From NCBI RefSeq assembly GCF_023336755.1, contig NZ_JALZWP010000010.1:62001-126000 (forward strand): a stretch of DNA of 64,000 nucleotides, read 5' to 3'. The notes below the pieces were generated by a model. The model searched no databases. It saw only the letters and a list, made by a program, of their open reading frames with translations, and was not told the origin of the DNA. Positions 7,665-17,023 of this stretch are shown in pieces. A program made the position numbers and the translations under genes. Each line of letters begins with the position of its first letter. Positions within the stretch are counted from its first letter, which is position 1. The stretch comes from Roseinatronobacter domitianus. GTDB lineage: Bacteria > Pseudomonadota > Alphaproteobacteria > Rhodobacterales > Rhodobacteraceae.

Positions 7665-9458
7665 ATGACACGACATTTCCTGACCCCGACGCTTGCGGCG
7701 GTCCTGCTTGCCGCACCGGCTTTTGCGCAACAGGCGTCGGACACGGTCGCACCCGAAATTGCGACCGATGTGGCGGCAGCTTTCCCCGGCCTGTCAGAGG
7801 CTGGCCGGGCAGCCCTTGCTGCGAAATCGGCGGGTGAAAGCGTGATAGCGCAAGACTGGATGGTGGCCGCAGCACACCCAATGGCAGTTCAAGCGGGCGC
7901 CAAGGTTTTGAACGCAGGCGGCACGGCGGCGGATGCCATGGTCGCGGTGCAAGCCGTGCTGGGACTGGTAGAGCCGCAATCCTCTGGCCTTGGTGGCGGC
8001 GCATTCCTTGTGTGGTATGATGCGGCCACCGGCGACATCACAACACTGGACGGGCGCGAAACAGCCCCTTTGGCCGCTGACCCGCGCTATTTTCAGGATG
8101 ATAGCGGCGAACCGCTGGATTTTCGCACCGCCGTTGTCTCTGGCCAGTCGGTCGGCACACCGGGCACGCCGCGCCTGATGGAGGACGCGCATCGCCGCTG
8201 GGGCCGGGCCAACTGGGCTGGTCTGTTCACGGATGCGATAGCGCTGGCCCAAGCGGGTTTCACCGTGTCGCCGCGCATGGCCGATTCGGTCGCGGGTGCG
8301 GCGGAAACGCTTGCCGCCTTCCCGGAAACGGCGGCCTATTTCCTGCCCGGCGGCGCGCCCCTTGCGGCGGGTGATACATTGGTGAACGCAGAGTATGCCG
8401 ACACGCTGCGCCAGATCGCAGCCCATGGCGCGCAGGTTTTCTACACCGGCGACATTGCCGCCGATATTGTCGCAGCCACCCGCACCGACACCCTGCCCGG
8501 CCTGTTGTCGCTGGAAGACATGGCGCGCTACCGCGTGATCGAGCGTCCGGCGGTCTGCTATACCTACCGCGCCCGCGATGTCTGCGGCATGGGGCCGCCC
8601 TCGTCAGGTGCGGTGGCCGTGTCGCAAATCCTTGGCATGTTGGAGAATTTCGACATGTCCGCGATGGACCCCCAAGCGCCGGAAACGCGCCGCCTGATGG
8701 CGGACGCGACGCGCCTTGCCTTCGCTGACCGGGGCCGCTACCTGGCCGATAGCGATTTCGTGCCGGTGCCGGTCAAGGGCCTGACCGACCGCGCTTATCT
8801 TGCAGGCCGCGCCGAGCTGTTGCGCGGGGAAGATGCCTTGCCCGAAGTCGCACCCGGCGACCCGGCTTGGGACCATGCCATTCTGTGGGGGAATGATACG
8901 GGGGTGGAACGTCCCGCGACCTCGCATATCAGCATTGTCGATCGCGATGGCAATGTGCTGTCCATGACCACCACCATTGAAAGCGGTTTCGGCTCTCGCC
9001 TGTTCACGCGCGGATTCCTGCTGAACAACGAGTTGACGGATTTCTCTTTCCGCACCCATGCGAATGGCTACCCCATCGCCAACCGGGTGGAGCCGGGCAA
9101 GCGCCCGCGCTCCAGCATGTCGCCCACGATCGTGTTGCAGGACGGCGCGCCGGTTCTGGCCATCGGCAGCCCCGGCGGAGCCACGATTATCGGCTATACC
9201 GCGCAAGCGATCATTGCGCATCTGGATTGGGGGATGGATGTGCAGGACGCGGTGTCGATGCCGCATCTGGTCAACAGCTTTGGCACTTACGCGCTGGAGC
9301 AAGACACCTGGGCCGCAGATCTGGAAGCGCCTTTGCAGGAATTGGGCTACCAAACCCGCGTCACGGCGATGACATCGGGCCTACAAGCCATTGCGATTGG
9401 TGACGGCTTGCGCGGTGGTGCAGATCCGCGCCGCGAAGGGATCGCGTTGGGGCAATGA
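7665..9458 (+). CDS. ggt: Gamma-glutamyltransferase
   Basis: Periplasmic enzyme that cleaves or transfers the gamma-glutamyl group of glutathione; made as a precursor that cuts itself into two subunits. The 597-residue protein starts at ATG 7665, preceded by GGGAG, and has a signal peptide (MTRHFLTPTLAAVLLAAPAFAQ). The large-subunit motif SSGLGGGAFLVWYD lies at about 118-131. The autoprocessing site is at ATSHISIVDRDGNV, where the Thr before Ser-His is the expected nucleophile. The C-terminal GSPGGATIIGYTAQ glycine loop is present. Length is normal. A clear terminator follows. A separate ChaC-type gene is at 17867-18418, but the two are not in one operon. Confidence 0.92.
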   Translation: MTRHFLTPTLAAVLLAAPAFAQQASDTVAPEIATDVAAAFPGLSEAGRAALAAKSAGESVIAQDWMVAAAHPMAVQAGAKVLNAGGTAADAMVAVQAVLGLVEPQSSGLGGGAFLVWYDAATGDITTLDGRETAPLAADPRYFQDDSGEPLDFRTAVVSGQSVGTPGTPRLMEDAHRRWGRANWAGLFTDAIALAQAGFTVSPRMADSVAGAAETLAAFPETAAYFLPGGAPLAAGDTLVNAEYADTLRQIAAHGAQVFYTGDIAADIVAATRTDTLPGLLSLEDMARYRVIERPAVCYTYRARDVCGMGPPSSGAVAVSQILGMLENFDMSAMDPQAPETRRLMADATRLAFADRGRYLADSDFVPVPVKGLTDRAYLAGRAELLRGEDALPEVAPGDPAWDHAILWGNDTGVERPATSHISIVDRDGNVLSMTTTIESGFGSRLFTRGFLLNNELTDFSFRTHANGYPIANRVEPGKRPRSSMSPTIVLQDGAPVLAIGSPGGATIIGYTAQAIIAHLDWGMDVQDAVSMPHLVNSFGTYALEQDTWAADLEAPLQELGYQTRVTAMTSGLQAIAIGDGLRGGADPRREGIALGQ

Positions 9459-9467
9459 TAGGAACAG

Positions 9468-9493
9468 GGGGCAGGTCAAGCGCCTGCCCCTTT
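9468..9493 (+). terminator. Rho-independent terminator after ggt
   Basis: Perfect 8-bp stem GGGGCAGG (9468-9475) with CCTGCCCC (9483-9490), 7-base loop, then TTTCGTCATTT. It lies between the convergent ggt and cytochrome c genes and could serve ggt. Confidence 0.75.
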
Positions 9494-9495
9494 CG

Positions 9496-9891
9496 TCATT
9501 TCGACAGGTCTTGCAACCACTGATACAGCGCCGAGCCATCGCCCCGCAGTGCCACATGCATCCCGCTTTCGAATGCGGCGTTGCCGGTCAGGTTTTGCAC
9601 AAACTGATCCGGCCCGGCCAGATAGGCATTGAAATTACCCTCTGTCCAGCGCGCGCCGGTTTGGGCCGCCGCCAATAACCCGTCGGAATATAGCCTGAAT
9701 CCGGCATCACCTGCCAGCGGACGCCCGGCCACGCCATACAGGTTCGGCCCGGCCCGACCGCCCCGCGCCAGCACCGTCCCATCAGGGGCTTGCACCTGAT
9801 GGCAGGTGCGGCAATCGGGCCATTGCGGGTCGCTCGCCTTGGCGGGCAGGCCAAGGCAAAGACAAGCTGCGATCAGGATAAACGGTTTCAT
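9496..9891 (-). CDS. Small periplasmic class I c-type cytochrome
   Basis: A 131-residue monohaem cytochrome c. It has a signal peptide (MKPFILIAACLCLGLPAKA), the haem-attachment motif CRTCH at residues 27-31, and a likely Met axial ligand in ESGMHVAL near the C-terminus. The GPNLYGVAGRPLAGDAGF segment is typical of cytochrome c2-like electron carriers. Small size suggests a soluble electron-transfer protein. It is convergent with ggt and about 55 bases downstream of the ABC-2 permease gene, possibly cotranscribed with it. Partner enzymes are not identifiable here. Confidence 0.88.
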   Translation of the reverse strand: MKPFILIAACLCLGLPAKASDPQWPDCRTCHQVQAPDGTVLARGGRAGPNLYGVAGRPLAGDAGFRLYSDGLLAAAQTGARWTEGNFNAYLAGPDQFVQNLTGNAAFESGMHVALRGDGSALYQWLQDLSK

Positions 9892-9946
9892 CTGCTGCGA
9901 CCTTTTTCCGATAGCGTAACACTCCGCCGCGCGCGTGCAAGCGCGA

Positions 9947-10762
9947 TCATGGTTTCAGCCGGTAGCCCGTGCGCAGCCAGTGCCAGCACAGTGCCGAGCA
10001 TGCCAGCAGCGCGGCCAGCACCACCGCCAGCCCCAGCCATGGAGCGGCATCGGATTGTCCGATCATACCAAAGCGTGCCCCGTCAATCAGGTAAAAGACC
10101 GGGTTGATCTGGCTAAGCGCCGCCATGAAAGGTGGCAAGGCCGATATGGAATAGAACGTGCCCGACAAGAAGGACAGTGGCACCACGATGAAATTGGTGA
10201 TCGCCGCGATCTGGTCGAACTTGTTCGACAGGATGCCTGCCGCAATGCCGATGGCCGATAGCAGCGCCGCGCCCAGCGTGACGAACACCAGCAGCCAGAG
10301 CGGATGGGCCACGCCTTGCCCCAGCACCAGCGCTTCGGCGGCAAGGATCACCACACCCACCATAAGCCCACGCACCACACCACCGGCCATGTACCCCAGC
10401 ACCAACTCGCCCCCCGACAGGGGCGGCATCAGCGTATCGACAATATTGCCCTGCACTTTCGAGATGACGATGGACGATGATGTATTGGCAAATGCGTTCT
10501 GAATGACCGTCATCATCAGAATGCCGGGCGCAAGGAAGGTGACAAAGGACACGCCCATCACCTCGCCCCGCATTGGACCAATCGCCAGCGTGAACACGGC
10601 CAGAAACAGCCCCGCCGTGACCAATGGGGCGGCCAGTGTCTGGGTCCAGACAACCAGAAAACGCATGATCTCGCGTTTGGCCAGCGCCCCCAGCCCCAGC
10701 CAGTTGACCCGCCCAAACCGCCGCGCACCCATGTCGCGGAACCCTGCCATGTCCATTTTCAT
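9947..10762 (-). CDS. ABC-2 type transporter permease
   Basis: A 271-residue inner-membrane protein of the ABC-2 (YadH/NodJ-like) permease family, part of an exporter. About six hydrophobic helices are visible, with the family pattern FLAPGILMMTVIQNAF and LSGTFYSISALPPF...INPVFYLIDGARFGM near the C-terminus. Its ATPase is not adjacent. AAGGGG sits directly before ATG 10762 but six bases before a second ATG at 10756, so the shorter start is also plausible. Substrate unknown. Confidence 0.82.
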   Translation of the reverse strand: MKMDMAGFRDMGARRFGRVNWLGLGALAKREIMRFLVVWTQTLAAPLVTAGLFLAVFTLAIGPMRGEVMGVSFVTFLAPGILMMTVIQNAFANTSSSIVISKVQGNIVDTLMPPLSGGELVLGYMAGGVVRGLMVGVVILAAEALVLGQGVAHPLWLLVFVTLGAALLSAIGIAAGILSNKFDQIAAITNFIVVPLSFLSGTFYSISALPPFMAALSQINPVFYLIDGARFGMIGQSDAAPWLGLAVVLAALLACSALCWHWLRTGYRLKP

Positions 10763-10882
10763 CCCCTTATTCGTCCGACTTGCCGAATCGCGTGTCGTTC
10801 CCGGATTGTAATTAAGCCCTGCGGCTTGTATTTCACCCCTCCGTCCCTAATCTTGGGACAACGCAATTCCAAGGGGTCTGCC

Positions 10883-11506
10883 ATGTCATGGACCGATGAG
10901 CGGGTCGAGCTGCTAAAGAAAATGTGGAATGAGGGGCACTCGGCCTCTACCATCGCCAAGGAGCTGGGCGGTGTGACACGCAATGCCGTGATCGGCAAGG
11001 TGCACCGGCTGGGCCTGTCAAACCGCAACGGGCCTGAAGCCGCGCCAGAACCGGCCCCGGCCGAACCTGTCGCGCCCAAGCACTCCGAGCCTGCGGCCCC
11101 GGTGGTCGATCTGGCTCAGGTCAAGGCCGAGCGCGCCAAGCCAAAGCCTGCCCCGGTTCAAGAGGCAGCGCCTCCGGCGGCGCCCGAGCCGGAAGAGGAA
11201 GAGGCACCGGAGCCCATCTATACCCCAAAGCCGATCATTCCGGCAGGGCAGCCGCTGCCGCCGCAGCCTTCGGCCAATGAGATCGACCCGGAGGCCTTGG
11301 CCACGGTGCGCGAGGTCGAGAAGACGGCGATGAAGCTGTCGCTTCTGGAACTGACCGAGCGGACCTGCAAATGGCCCATCGGCGATCCGGCCACCCCGGA
11401 ATTCTGGTTCTGCGGGCTGCCGGTGAAGCCTGGGAAACCCTATTGCGAAGCGCATGTCGGTGTGGCCTTCCAGCCTATGAGCACACGGCGCGACCGCAAG
11501 CGTTAA
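10883..11506 (+). CDS. gcrA: GcrA cell cycle regulator
   Basis: Alphaproteobacterial transcription factor that works with sigma-70 and CcrM-methylated GANTC sites to control cell-cycle genes. The 207-residue protein starts at ATG 10883 with MSWTDERVELLKKMWNEG, followed by the helix-turn-helix SASTIAKELGGVTRNAVIGKVHRLGL, then a long Pro/Ala/Glu linker. The C-terminal domain has TERTCKWPIGDP...FWFCGLPVKPGKPYCEAH. A GAATC (GANTC) site lies upstream at 10785-10789, in keeping with known methylation-dependent control of gcrA in Caulobacter; whether it acts here is inference. The gene is divergent from the ABC-2 permease. Confidence 0.96.
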   Translation: MSWTDERVELLKKMWNEGHSASTIAKELGGVTRNAVIGKVHRLGLSNRNGPEAAPEPAPAEPVAPKHSEPAAPVVDLAQVKAERAKPKPAPVQEAAPPAAPEPEEEEAPEPIYTPKPIIPAGQPLPPQPSANEIDPEALATVREVEKTAMKLSLLELTERTCKWPIGDPATPEFWFCGLPVKPGKPYCEAHVGVAFQPMSTRRDRKR

Positions 11507-11701
11507 GCGATCCCCCGCCAACTGTTGCGGGCCTTGCTTTGCAGCAGCCGGAGGGGACAATACCAAAGCCTGCGCGGCGCATTGAGCGTGGCGCGGGCGT
11601 TATGGGCGTGTCTGGCGCTTGAATACCCCATATGCTCTGGCGGGATGACTCCACGGTTCGCCGCGCTATCTTTCCATGTTACAACAGGGAAGGGAAAAAT
11701 C

Positions 11702-12436
11702 ATGACATACGCAGTCAAACTCGCCCCCGCGATGCTTGCCCTTATGGGTGGCGCAGCATTTGCAGACCCACTCTCCTACACCCATGGCGAGCGCAGCTTC
11801 GAAGGCTATGTCGCCACACCCGAAGGCACCCCGCGCGGCACCGTTCTGCTGGTGCATGACTGGGACGGGTTGACCGACCATGAACGCGCCCAAGCCGATG
11901 CGCTGGCGGCAGATGGTTATCTGGCCGTGGCGCTTGATCTGTTCGGGACCGACGCGGTGCTGGACGGGTTCGACGACTACCGCCGCGAAACCGGCGCGCT
12001 TTATGGCGACCGCACAGAGTTTCGCGCGCGGATGCAGGCCGGGGCAGATGCCGCCGCCGGGTTGGAGGGCGCGGGCGACATGGTGATCGCGGGCTATTGC
12101 TTTGGCGGCGCGGCGGCGCTGGAAGCCGCGCGCGCGGGGCTGGACATGGCAGGTTTCGTGAGCTTCCATGGCGGGCTTGGCACACCGGAGGGCCAAGATT
12201 ACAGCGCCACCCCCGCGCCGGTCATGGTGCTGCACGGCTCTGCCGACCCGGTCTCTGGCATGGCCGATCTGGCGGCACTCATGGATGAATTGCAAACCGC
12301 AGGCGTTGCACATGAAGCCCGCATCTTCGGCGGCGCGCGGCATTCCTTCACCGTGCCCACATCGGGCGACTGGGACGCAGAGGCAAATGCAGGCGCGCAG
12401 GCGGCATTCCGCGAATTTCTGTCGGCGCGGTTCTGA
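11702..12436 (+). CDS. Dienelactone hydrolase family protein, exported
   Basis: A 244-residue alpha/beta hydrolase with an N-terminal signal peptide (MTYAVKLAPAMLALMGGAAFA), so probably periplasmic. The catalytic triad of dienelactone hydrolases is visible: Cys133 in GYCFGG, Asp182 in HGSADP and His214 in GARHSF. The oxyanion-side segment LLVHDWDGLTDHERAQADALA is also typical. The ATG at 11702 has AGGGAAG upstream. The frame upstream to 11525 does not look coding. The natural substrate is unknown; a GC-rich hairpin separates it from the convergent ALDH gene. Confidence 0.85.
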   Translation: MTYAVKLAPAMLALMGGAAFADPLSYTHGERSFEGYVATPEGTPRGTVLLVHDWDGLTDHERAQADALAADGYLAVALDLFGTDAVLDGFDDYRRETGALYGDRTEFRARMQAGADAAAGLEGAGDMVIAGYCFGGAAALEAARAGLDMAGFVSFHGGLGTPEGQDYSATPAPVMVLHGSADPVSGMADLAALMDELQTAGVAHEARIFGGARHSFTVPTSGDWDAEANAGAQAAFREFLSARF

Positions 12437-12444
12437 ACAGCTAA

Positions 12445-12467
12445 GGGTGCGTGCCTTGCGCGCACCC
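12445..12467. terminator. Hairpin between convergent hydrolase and ALDH genes
   Basis: Perfect 7-bp stem GGGTGCG (12445-12451) with CGCACCC (12461-12467), 9-base loop. No long T run follows, so termination is probable but not certain; it could act in both directions. Confidence 0.5.
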
Positions 12468-12483
12468 CGTCCGCTTTGTGGGG

Positions 12484-14760
12484 TTATGCGCCGTAAGGCA
12501 CCCAGATCGTCTTGATCTGCACCATGGCCTCCAACCAGTCGCGCCCCTGCCCCTCTGGCGCGTGCCAGACCGGTTTCAGGTTGCTTGCGCTCTCATGCTC
12601 GATCATCTGGGCGACGCCGGGTTGTGCGCAGGCCAGTGCGGCCACATCGTTATGGCTGGCCAGCGTTTTCGCAAGCTCCGCTACCGGCCCCGACACAATG
12701 TTGACCACGCCCGCCGGCACGTCCGATGCGCCCAGCATTGGGCCAAGTTCCAGCGCCGCCAAGGGATTGTTTTGCGACGGCACAACCACCGCCCGGTTGC
12801 CCATGGCGATGGCGGGCAGGATCAGCGACAGCGCGCCCAAGAGCGGGGCTTCTTCGCCGCAGACCAGCCCCACAACGCCGAACGCCTCGCGCATGGCCAG
12901 GGTCACATGCGCGCTTTGGGTGTTGTGCACAGCGCCCGACAGCTTGTCGGCCCAAGCGGCGTAATACATCGTCCGGGCAATGCTGGCGTCAATCTCGGCC
13001 ATAGGCACCAAGGCCGCCAGCCCGTCGCGATGATGGTCCAGCGTTTCGGCCAGAAAATACAGCACCTGCGCGCGTTGATGCCCGCTCATCTTGGTCCAGC
13101 CGCTGGCCTTGTGCGCAGCTTCGACCGCGTTGCGGATGTCCTTTCGGTTGCCAAGCGGCGCATGGCCAAGGCGCGTGCCATCCGTCATGACCGACCAGCT
13201 TGCGCCGCCATCCGCGCGCTTTTGCGCGCCGCCTATGAATAGCTTATGCGTGCGGTCCAGCCCGTCCGGCGTGCCGTTCGCGGGCAAAGGATCAATCGCG
13301 CCGGGCGCGGCACCCTGCGCAGGGTCGCCTTTGCGCAAATACGCCGCCATCCCTTCGCGCGCGCCCTCGCGGCCAAAGCCCGACGCGCGCATGCCGCCAA
13401 AGGGGGCGTTGGCGTCAAACATGTTGGTGGCGTTTATCCAGACCACACCGGCCTTAACTTGCGCGGCCAAATCCATGGCAACGGTCAGGTTTTCGGACCA
13501 GATGCTTGCGGCCAGCCCGTAGCGGGTGGCATTGGCCAGTTCTATCGCTTCAGGCGGGGTGCGGAAGGTTTGCAGCGTCACCACTGGACCGAAAATTTCC
13601 TCGGAAACACAAGGGTTTGCGGGCGACACCTGATCCAACAGAATTGGCGCGCAGAAGCAACCCTCGGGTGCCGTGCCCTCATGCGCCACCGCACCGGCGG
13701 CGACGCCTTGGGCGACCAGATCGCGGATGCGGGCCAATTGGCTTGGGTTGATGATCGCGCCTATATCGGTGGATTTGTCCAGCGGGTCGCCCACGCGCAA
13801 TGATTTCAGACGTGAAATCAGGCGGTTGCGAAAGGTCTCTGCCACGCTTTCGGCCACCAGAATACGGGTGCCCGCGCAGCACACCTCTCCTTGATTGAAC
13901 CAGACGGCATCCACCACGCCTTCAACCGCGGCATCCAGATCGGCATCCCCCATCACGATGAAAGGCGATTTGCCGCCAAGCTCCAGCGTCAACGCCTTGC
14001 CTGACCCGGCCGTCGCACGGCGGATGATCTGCCCCACTTCGGTCGAGCCGGTAAAGGCGATTTTATCAATCCCGTCATGTGCAACAAGTGCTGCGCCCGT
14101 CGTCCCGTCGCCGGTCACAATGTTCACCACACCGGGGGGCACGCCTGCTTCCAGACAGATTTCGGCAAACAAAAGCGCCGTCAGCGGTGTATCTTCTGCC
14201 GGTTTCAGCACGACCGTATTCCCCGCCGCAAGCGCGGGCGCGACCTTCCATGCCAGCATCAGAAGCGGAAAATTCCACGGGATGATCTGGCCACAAACCC
14301 CATGCGCGCGCGCGCCGGGGAATTCCTCGGCCAGAAGTGTCGCCCAGCCCGCATGGTGGTAAAAATGCCGCGCGACCAAAGGGATATCTATGTCGCGCGT
14401 TTCCCGAATGGGTTTGCCATTGTCGAGCGATTCCAACACCGCGAACAGCCGTTCCCGCTTTTGCACCTGACGCGCCAGCGCATAAAGCACGCGCGCGCGC
14501 AAGGCGGGGTTGGCCTGCCAATCAGCTTGGGCGGTGCGGGCGGCGTTGACTGCGGCATCCACATCGGCGGCTGTGGCCTGCGTGACCTGTGCCAAAGTTG
14601 TATCCTGCGCCGGGTCACGCACGTCGAACACATCGCCCGGCATGGTAAACGCCCCGCCAATGAACAGGCCAAACGGCTTGCGCGCCAGCCAGTTACGGGC
14701 GGCGGCGGTGCTTTCGGGGGCGGGACCATAGACCATCGTTTCCAGAATCTCCGGTATCAC
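12484..14760 (-). CDS. ALDH16-type two-domain aldehyde dehydrogenase
   Basis: A 758-residue protein with two aldehyde dehydrogenase domains, as in the ALDH16 family, of which a Loktanella (Rhodobacteraceae) enzyme has been structurally studied. The first domain is complete: PWNFPLLMLAWK, the catalytic Glu260 in LELGGKSP and nucleophile Cys294 in NQGEVCCAGTR. The second (about 505-758) keeps the FIGGAQKR start and part of the cofactor-domain fold but ends before any catalytic Cys region, so it is probably structural. deoC lies 15 bases upstream, suggesting that the enzyme oxidises an aldehyde from deoxyribose breakdown, such as acetaldehyde. That link is inference from gene order. Confidence 0.88.
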   Translation of the reverse strand: MIPEILETMVYGPAPESTAAARNWLARKPFGLFIGGAFTMPGDVFDVRDPAQDTTLAQVTQATAADVDAAVNAARTAQADWQANPALRARVLYALARQVQKRERLFAVLESLDNGKPIRETRDIDIPLVARHFYHHAGWATLLAEEFPGARAHGVCGQIIPWNFPLLMLAWKVAPALAAGNTVVLKPAEDTPLTALLFAEICLEAGVPPGVVNIVTGDGTTGAALVAHDGIDKIAFTGSTEVGQIIRRATAGSGKALTLELGGKSPFIVMGDADLDAAVEGVVDAVWFNQGEVCCAGTRILVAESVAETFRNRLISRLKSLRVGDPLDKSTDIGAIINPSQLARIRDLVAQGVAAGAVAHEGTAPEGCFCAPILLDQVSPANPCVSEEIFGPVVTLQTFRTPPEAIELANATRYGLAASIWSENLTVAMDLAAQVKAGVVWINATNMFDANAPFGGMRASGFGREGAREGMAAYLRKGDPAQGAAPGAIDPLPANGTPDGLDRTHKLFIGGAQKRADGGASWSVMTDGTRLGHAPLGNRKDIRNAVEAAHKASGWTKMSGHQRAQVLYFLAETLDHHRDGLAALVPMAEIDASIARTMYYAAWADKLSGAVHNTQSAHVTLAMREAFGVVGLVCGEEAPLLGALSLILPAIAMGNRAVVVPSQNNPLAALELGPMLGASDVPAGVVNIVSGPVAELAKTLASHNDVAALACAQPGVAQMIEHESASNLKPVWHAPEGQGRDWLEAMVQIKTIWVPYGA

Positions 14761-14775
14761 AGTTATTCTACCTTC

Positions 14776-15720
14776 TTAGGCCAGCGCATGGCGGTGGCTG
14801 GCGGCATAGCGGCCGGTGACATGATGCTCCAACTGGCGCTCTATATCGGCCAGCATGGACGACGCGCCCAACCGGAACAGGCCGGGGCGCAACCAGTCGC
14901 GGCCCAGTTCTTCGCGCATCAGCATTTGCCAGTTCAGCGCATCCTTGGCGGTTTTCATGCCCCCCGCGGGTTTGAAACCGACGATATGGCCGGTGGCCGC
15001 GTGGTGGTCGCGGATCGCGCGGCACATGGTCAGGCCCACGGGCAGCGTGGCGTTCACCCCTTCCTTGCCGGTCGAGGTCTTGATGAAATCTGCCCCCGCC
15101 TGCATGGCAATGCGCGAGGCCGCGTAGACATTTGACAGCGTTGCAAGATCACCCGTTGCGAGAATGGCTTTCATATGGGCCGGACCGCAGGCGTCTTTCA
15201 TCGCGGCAATTTCGTCGTAGAGCGCCGACCAATGCCCGCCCAGCACATGCGCGCGGGTGATAACGATGTCGATTTCCTGCGCGCCCTGCCCCACAGCGTA
15301 GCGGATTTCGGCCAACCGCAGATCGAGGGGCATAAGCCCTGCCGGAAAACCTGTTGCGACGGAAGCTACGGGAATGCCGGTGCCGTTCAGTGCTGCAACC
15401 GCCGTCGCCACCATGGTCGGGTAAACGCAGACCGCCCCAGTGCGCGGCATATCCGCCAGTCCCAGCCCGGCCACGATATGGTCGGCCAAAGGACGGCGCG
15501 CCTTGGCACACAAGCGGCGCACCCGGTCCGGCGTGTCATCGCCCGCCAATGTGGTCAGGTCCATACACGCAATCGCGTTCAGCAGCCATGCCGCCTGATA
15601 TGCGCCCTTGATAGATCGGCGCGCGATCAAAGACGCGGCACGGCGTTCGGTTGCGGGCCGGTTGACGCTGTGGAACACGGCAATGTCCAGCGGCGTGGCA
15701 GAGTTATGCGGATGGATCAT
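14776..15720 (-). CDS. deoC: Deoxyribose-phosphate aldolase
   Basis: Cytosolic class I aldolase that splits 2-deoxyribose 5-phosphate into glyceraldehyde 3-phosphate and acetaldehyde. The 314-residue protein carries the Schiff-base Lys in GADFIKTSTGKEG and the downstream VGFKPAGGMKTAKDAL segment with a second conserved Lys. The N-terminal extension of about 60 residues is longer than in E. coli DeoC but usual for alphaproteobacterial versions. It is first in a two-gene operon with the ALDH16-type dehydrogenase, which fits disposal of the acetaldehyde product. Confidence 0.92.
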   Translation of the reverse strand: MIHPHNSATPLDIAVFHSVNRPATERRAASLIARRSIKGAYQAAWLLNAIACMDLTTLAGDDTPDRVRRLCAKARRPLADHIVAGLGLADMPRTGAVCVYPTMVATAVAALNGTGIPVASVATGFPAGLMPLDLRLAEIRYAVGQGAQEIDIVITRAHVLGGHWSALYDEIAAMKDACGPAHMKAILATGDLATLSNVYAASRIAMQAGADFIKTSTGKEGVNATLPVGLTMCRAIRDHHAATGHIVGFKPAGGMKTAKDALNWQMLMREELGRDWLRPGLFRLGASSMLADIERQLEHHVTGRYAASHRHALA

Positions 15721-15871
15721 GTTGCCCCTGTGCTAAGGTTTGGGCGCAGTATGGCCGCGCAGCCCAAGCCGGGCAATGCCCTTTTCCGGGGCGCTCTGAC
15801 AGTTGACGCGGGGGCGCAATCGGCATATCCGACAAAGGCGCTTGGGTTTCACCCAGCAAGGAGTTCGCGCC

Positions 15872-16960
15872 ATGAACACATTGCCAAAATCGCTCAGCTT
15901 CAAGATGCCGGCGGATGCCACGCCGCTCGGCTATCGCCCGGCCCCGAAAAACGTGCTGCTGACGGTGGATCGGTTACGCAAAAGCTTTGCCGCTGGCGAC
16001 ACCCCGGCGGTAGAACGCGCAAGCTTTGATCTGGGCGTGGGCGAGATGCTGGCGCTGCTTGGCCCCTCTGGCTGTGGCAAGACCACCACGCTACGCATGA
16101 TTGGCGGGTTCGAAGTGCCCGATGCGGGCCGCATTATTCTGCGCGGGCAGGACATTACCCATGCCGCCCCGGAAGCGCGCGGCATTGGTTTCGTGTTTCA
16201 GGATTATGCGCTTTTTCCGCATCTGACGGTGCTGGACAACGTCAAATTCGGGCTGCGCAAGATGAAACGCGCCGATGCAACAGCGCGCGCCGAAGACATG
16301 CTGCGCTTGGTCGGGCTGGAGGGGCTGGCGCAGCGCCGTCCGCATGAATTGTCGGGCGGGCAGCAACAGCGCGTGGCGCTGGCGCGCACGCTGGCCATGG
16401 CGCCGCCGCTGGTGCTGATGGATGAGCCGTTTTCCAATCTGGATGCCGCCATGCGTGTCGACACCCGCCAGGAGGTGCGCAAATTGCTGAAAGCCTCTGG
16501 CGCGGCGGGGATTATCGTAACCCATGACCAGGAAGAAGCGATGGCCGTTGCCGACCGGATCGCCGTGATGGAAGCGGGTCGCATCGTTCAAATCGGCACT
16601 CCGGACGAGATTTACCGCTACCCGGTGTCGGCCTTCGTTGCCTCGTTTATCGGGCGGTCGAACATTCTGAACGGCAATGCCGATGGCATGGAAGTTGCGA
16701 CCGAATTTGGCAAACTGCCGCTGTCGCGCGCGGCAAATGGCGCGGTTACGCTGTCGGTCCGGCCCGAACAGATCATGCTGGAAGCGGACCCGGACGGCCC
16801 GGCCTCTGTTGTCGGGCGCGAGTTCCGGGGGCATGACCAGCTTTACTGGGTGCAGGAAGGCGAGCGGTGCCTACAGGTAATATCCGGCGCGGGGGCCACC
16901 ATCGAAGTAGGGCAGCGCGTGCGGTTGCGCATCTGTGATTGCGTGGTGCCCTTGGCATAA
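15872..16960 (+). CDS. ABC transporter ATP-binding protein (PotA/FbpC type)
   Basis: A 362-residue import ATPase. Motifs in order are Walker A GPSGCGKTT, Q-loop VFQDYALFPH, signature LSGGQQQR, Walker B LVLMDEPF and switch His in IVTHDQEEAM. A C-terminal TOBE-like domain is present (VRPEQIMLE...). AAGGAG lies at a good distance from ATG 15872, and the residues upstream in the same frame are not conserved-looking. No permease or binding-protein gene is adjacent, so it is an orphan ATPase; polyamine, iron(III) or sugar-phosphate uptake are all possible. Confidence 0.88.
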   Translation: MNTLPKSLSFKMPADATPLGYRPAPKNVLLTVDRLRKSFAAGDTPAVERASFDLGVGEMLALLGPSGCGKTTTLRMIGGFEVPDAGRIILRGQDITHAAPEARGIGFVFQDYALFPHLTVLDNVKFGLRKMKRADATARAEDMLRLVGLEGLAQRRPHELSGGQQQRVALARTLAMAPPLVLMDEPFSNLDAAMRVDTRQEVRKLLKASGAAGIIVTHDQEEAMAVADRIAVMEAGRIVQIGTPDEIYRYPVSAFVASFIGRSNILNGNADGMEVATEFGKLPLSRAANGAVTLSVRPEQIMLEADPDGPASVVGREFRGHDQLYWVQEGERCLQVISGAGATIEVGQRVRLRICDCVVPLA

Positions 16961-17023
16961 GGCTTTCCTTCCCCGCGCAAGGGGTATAAAGCGCCCGCTG
17001 ACCCTTCTACCGGAGCAGACGAC

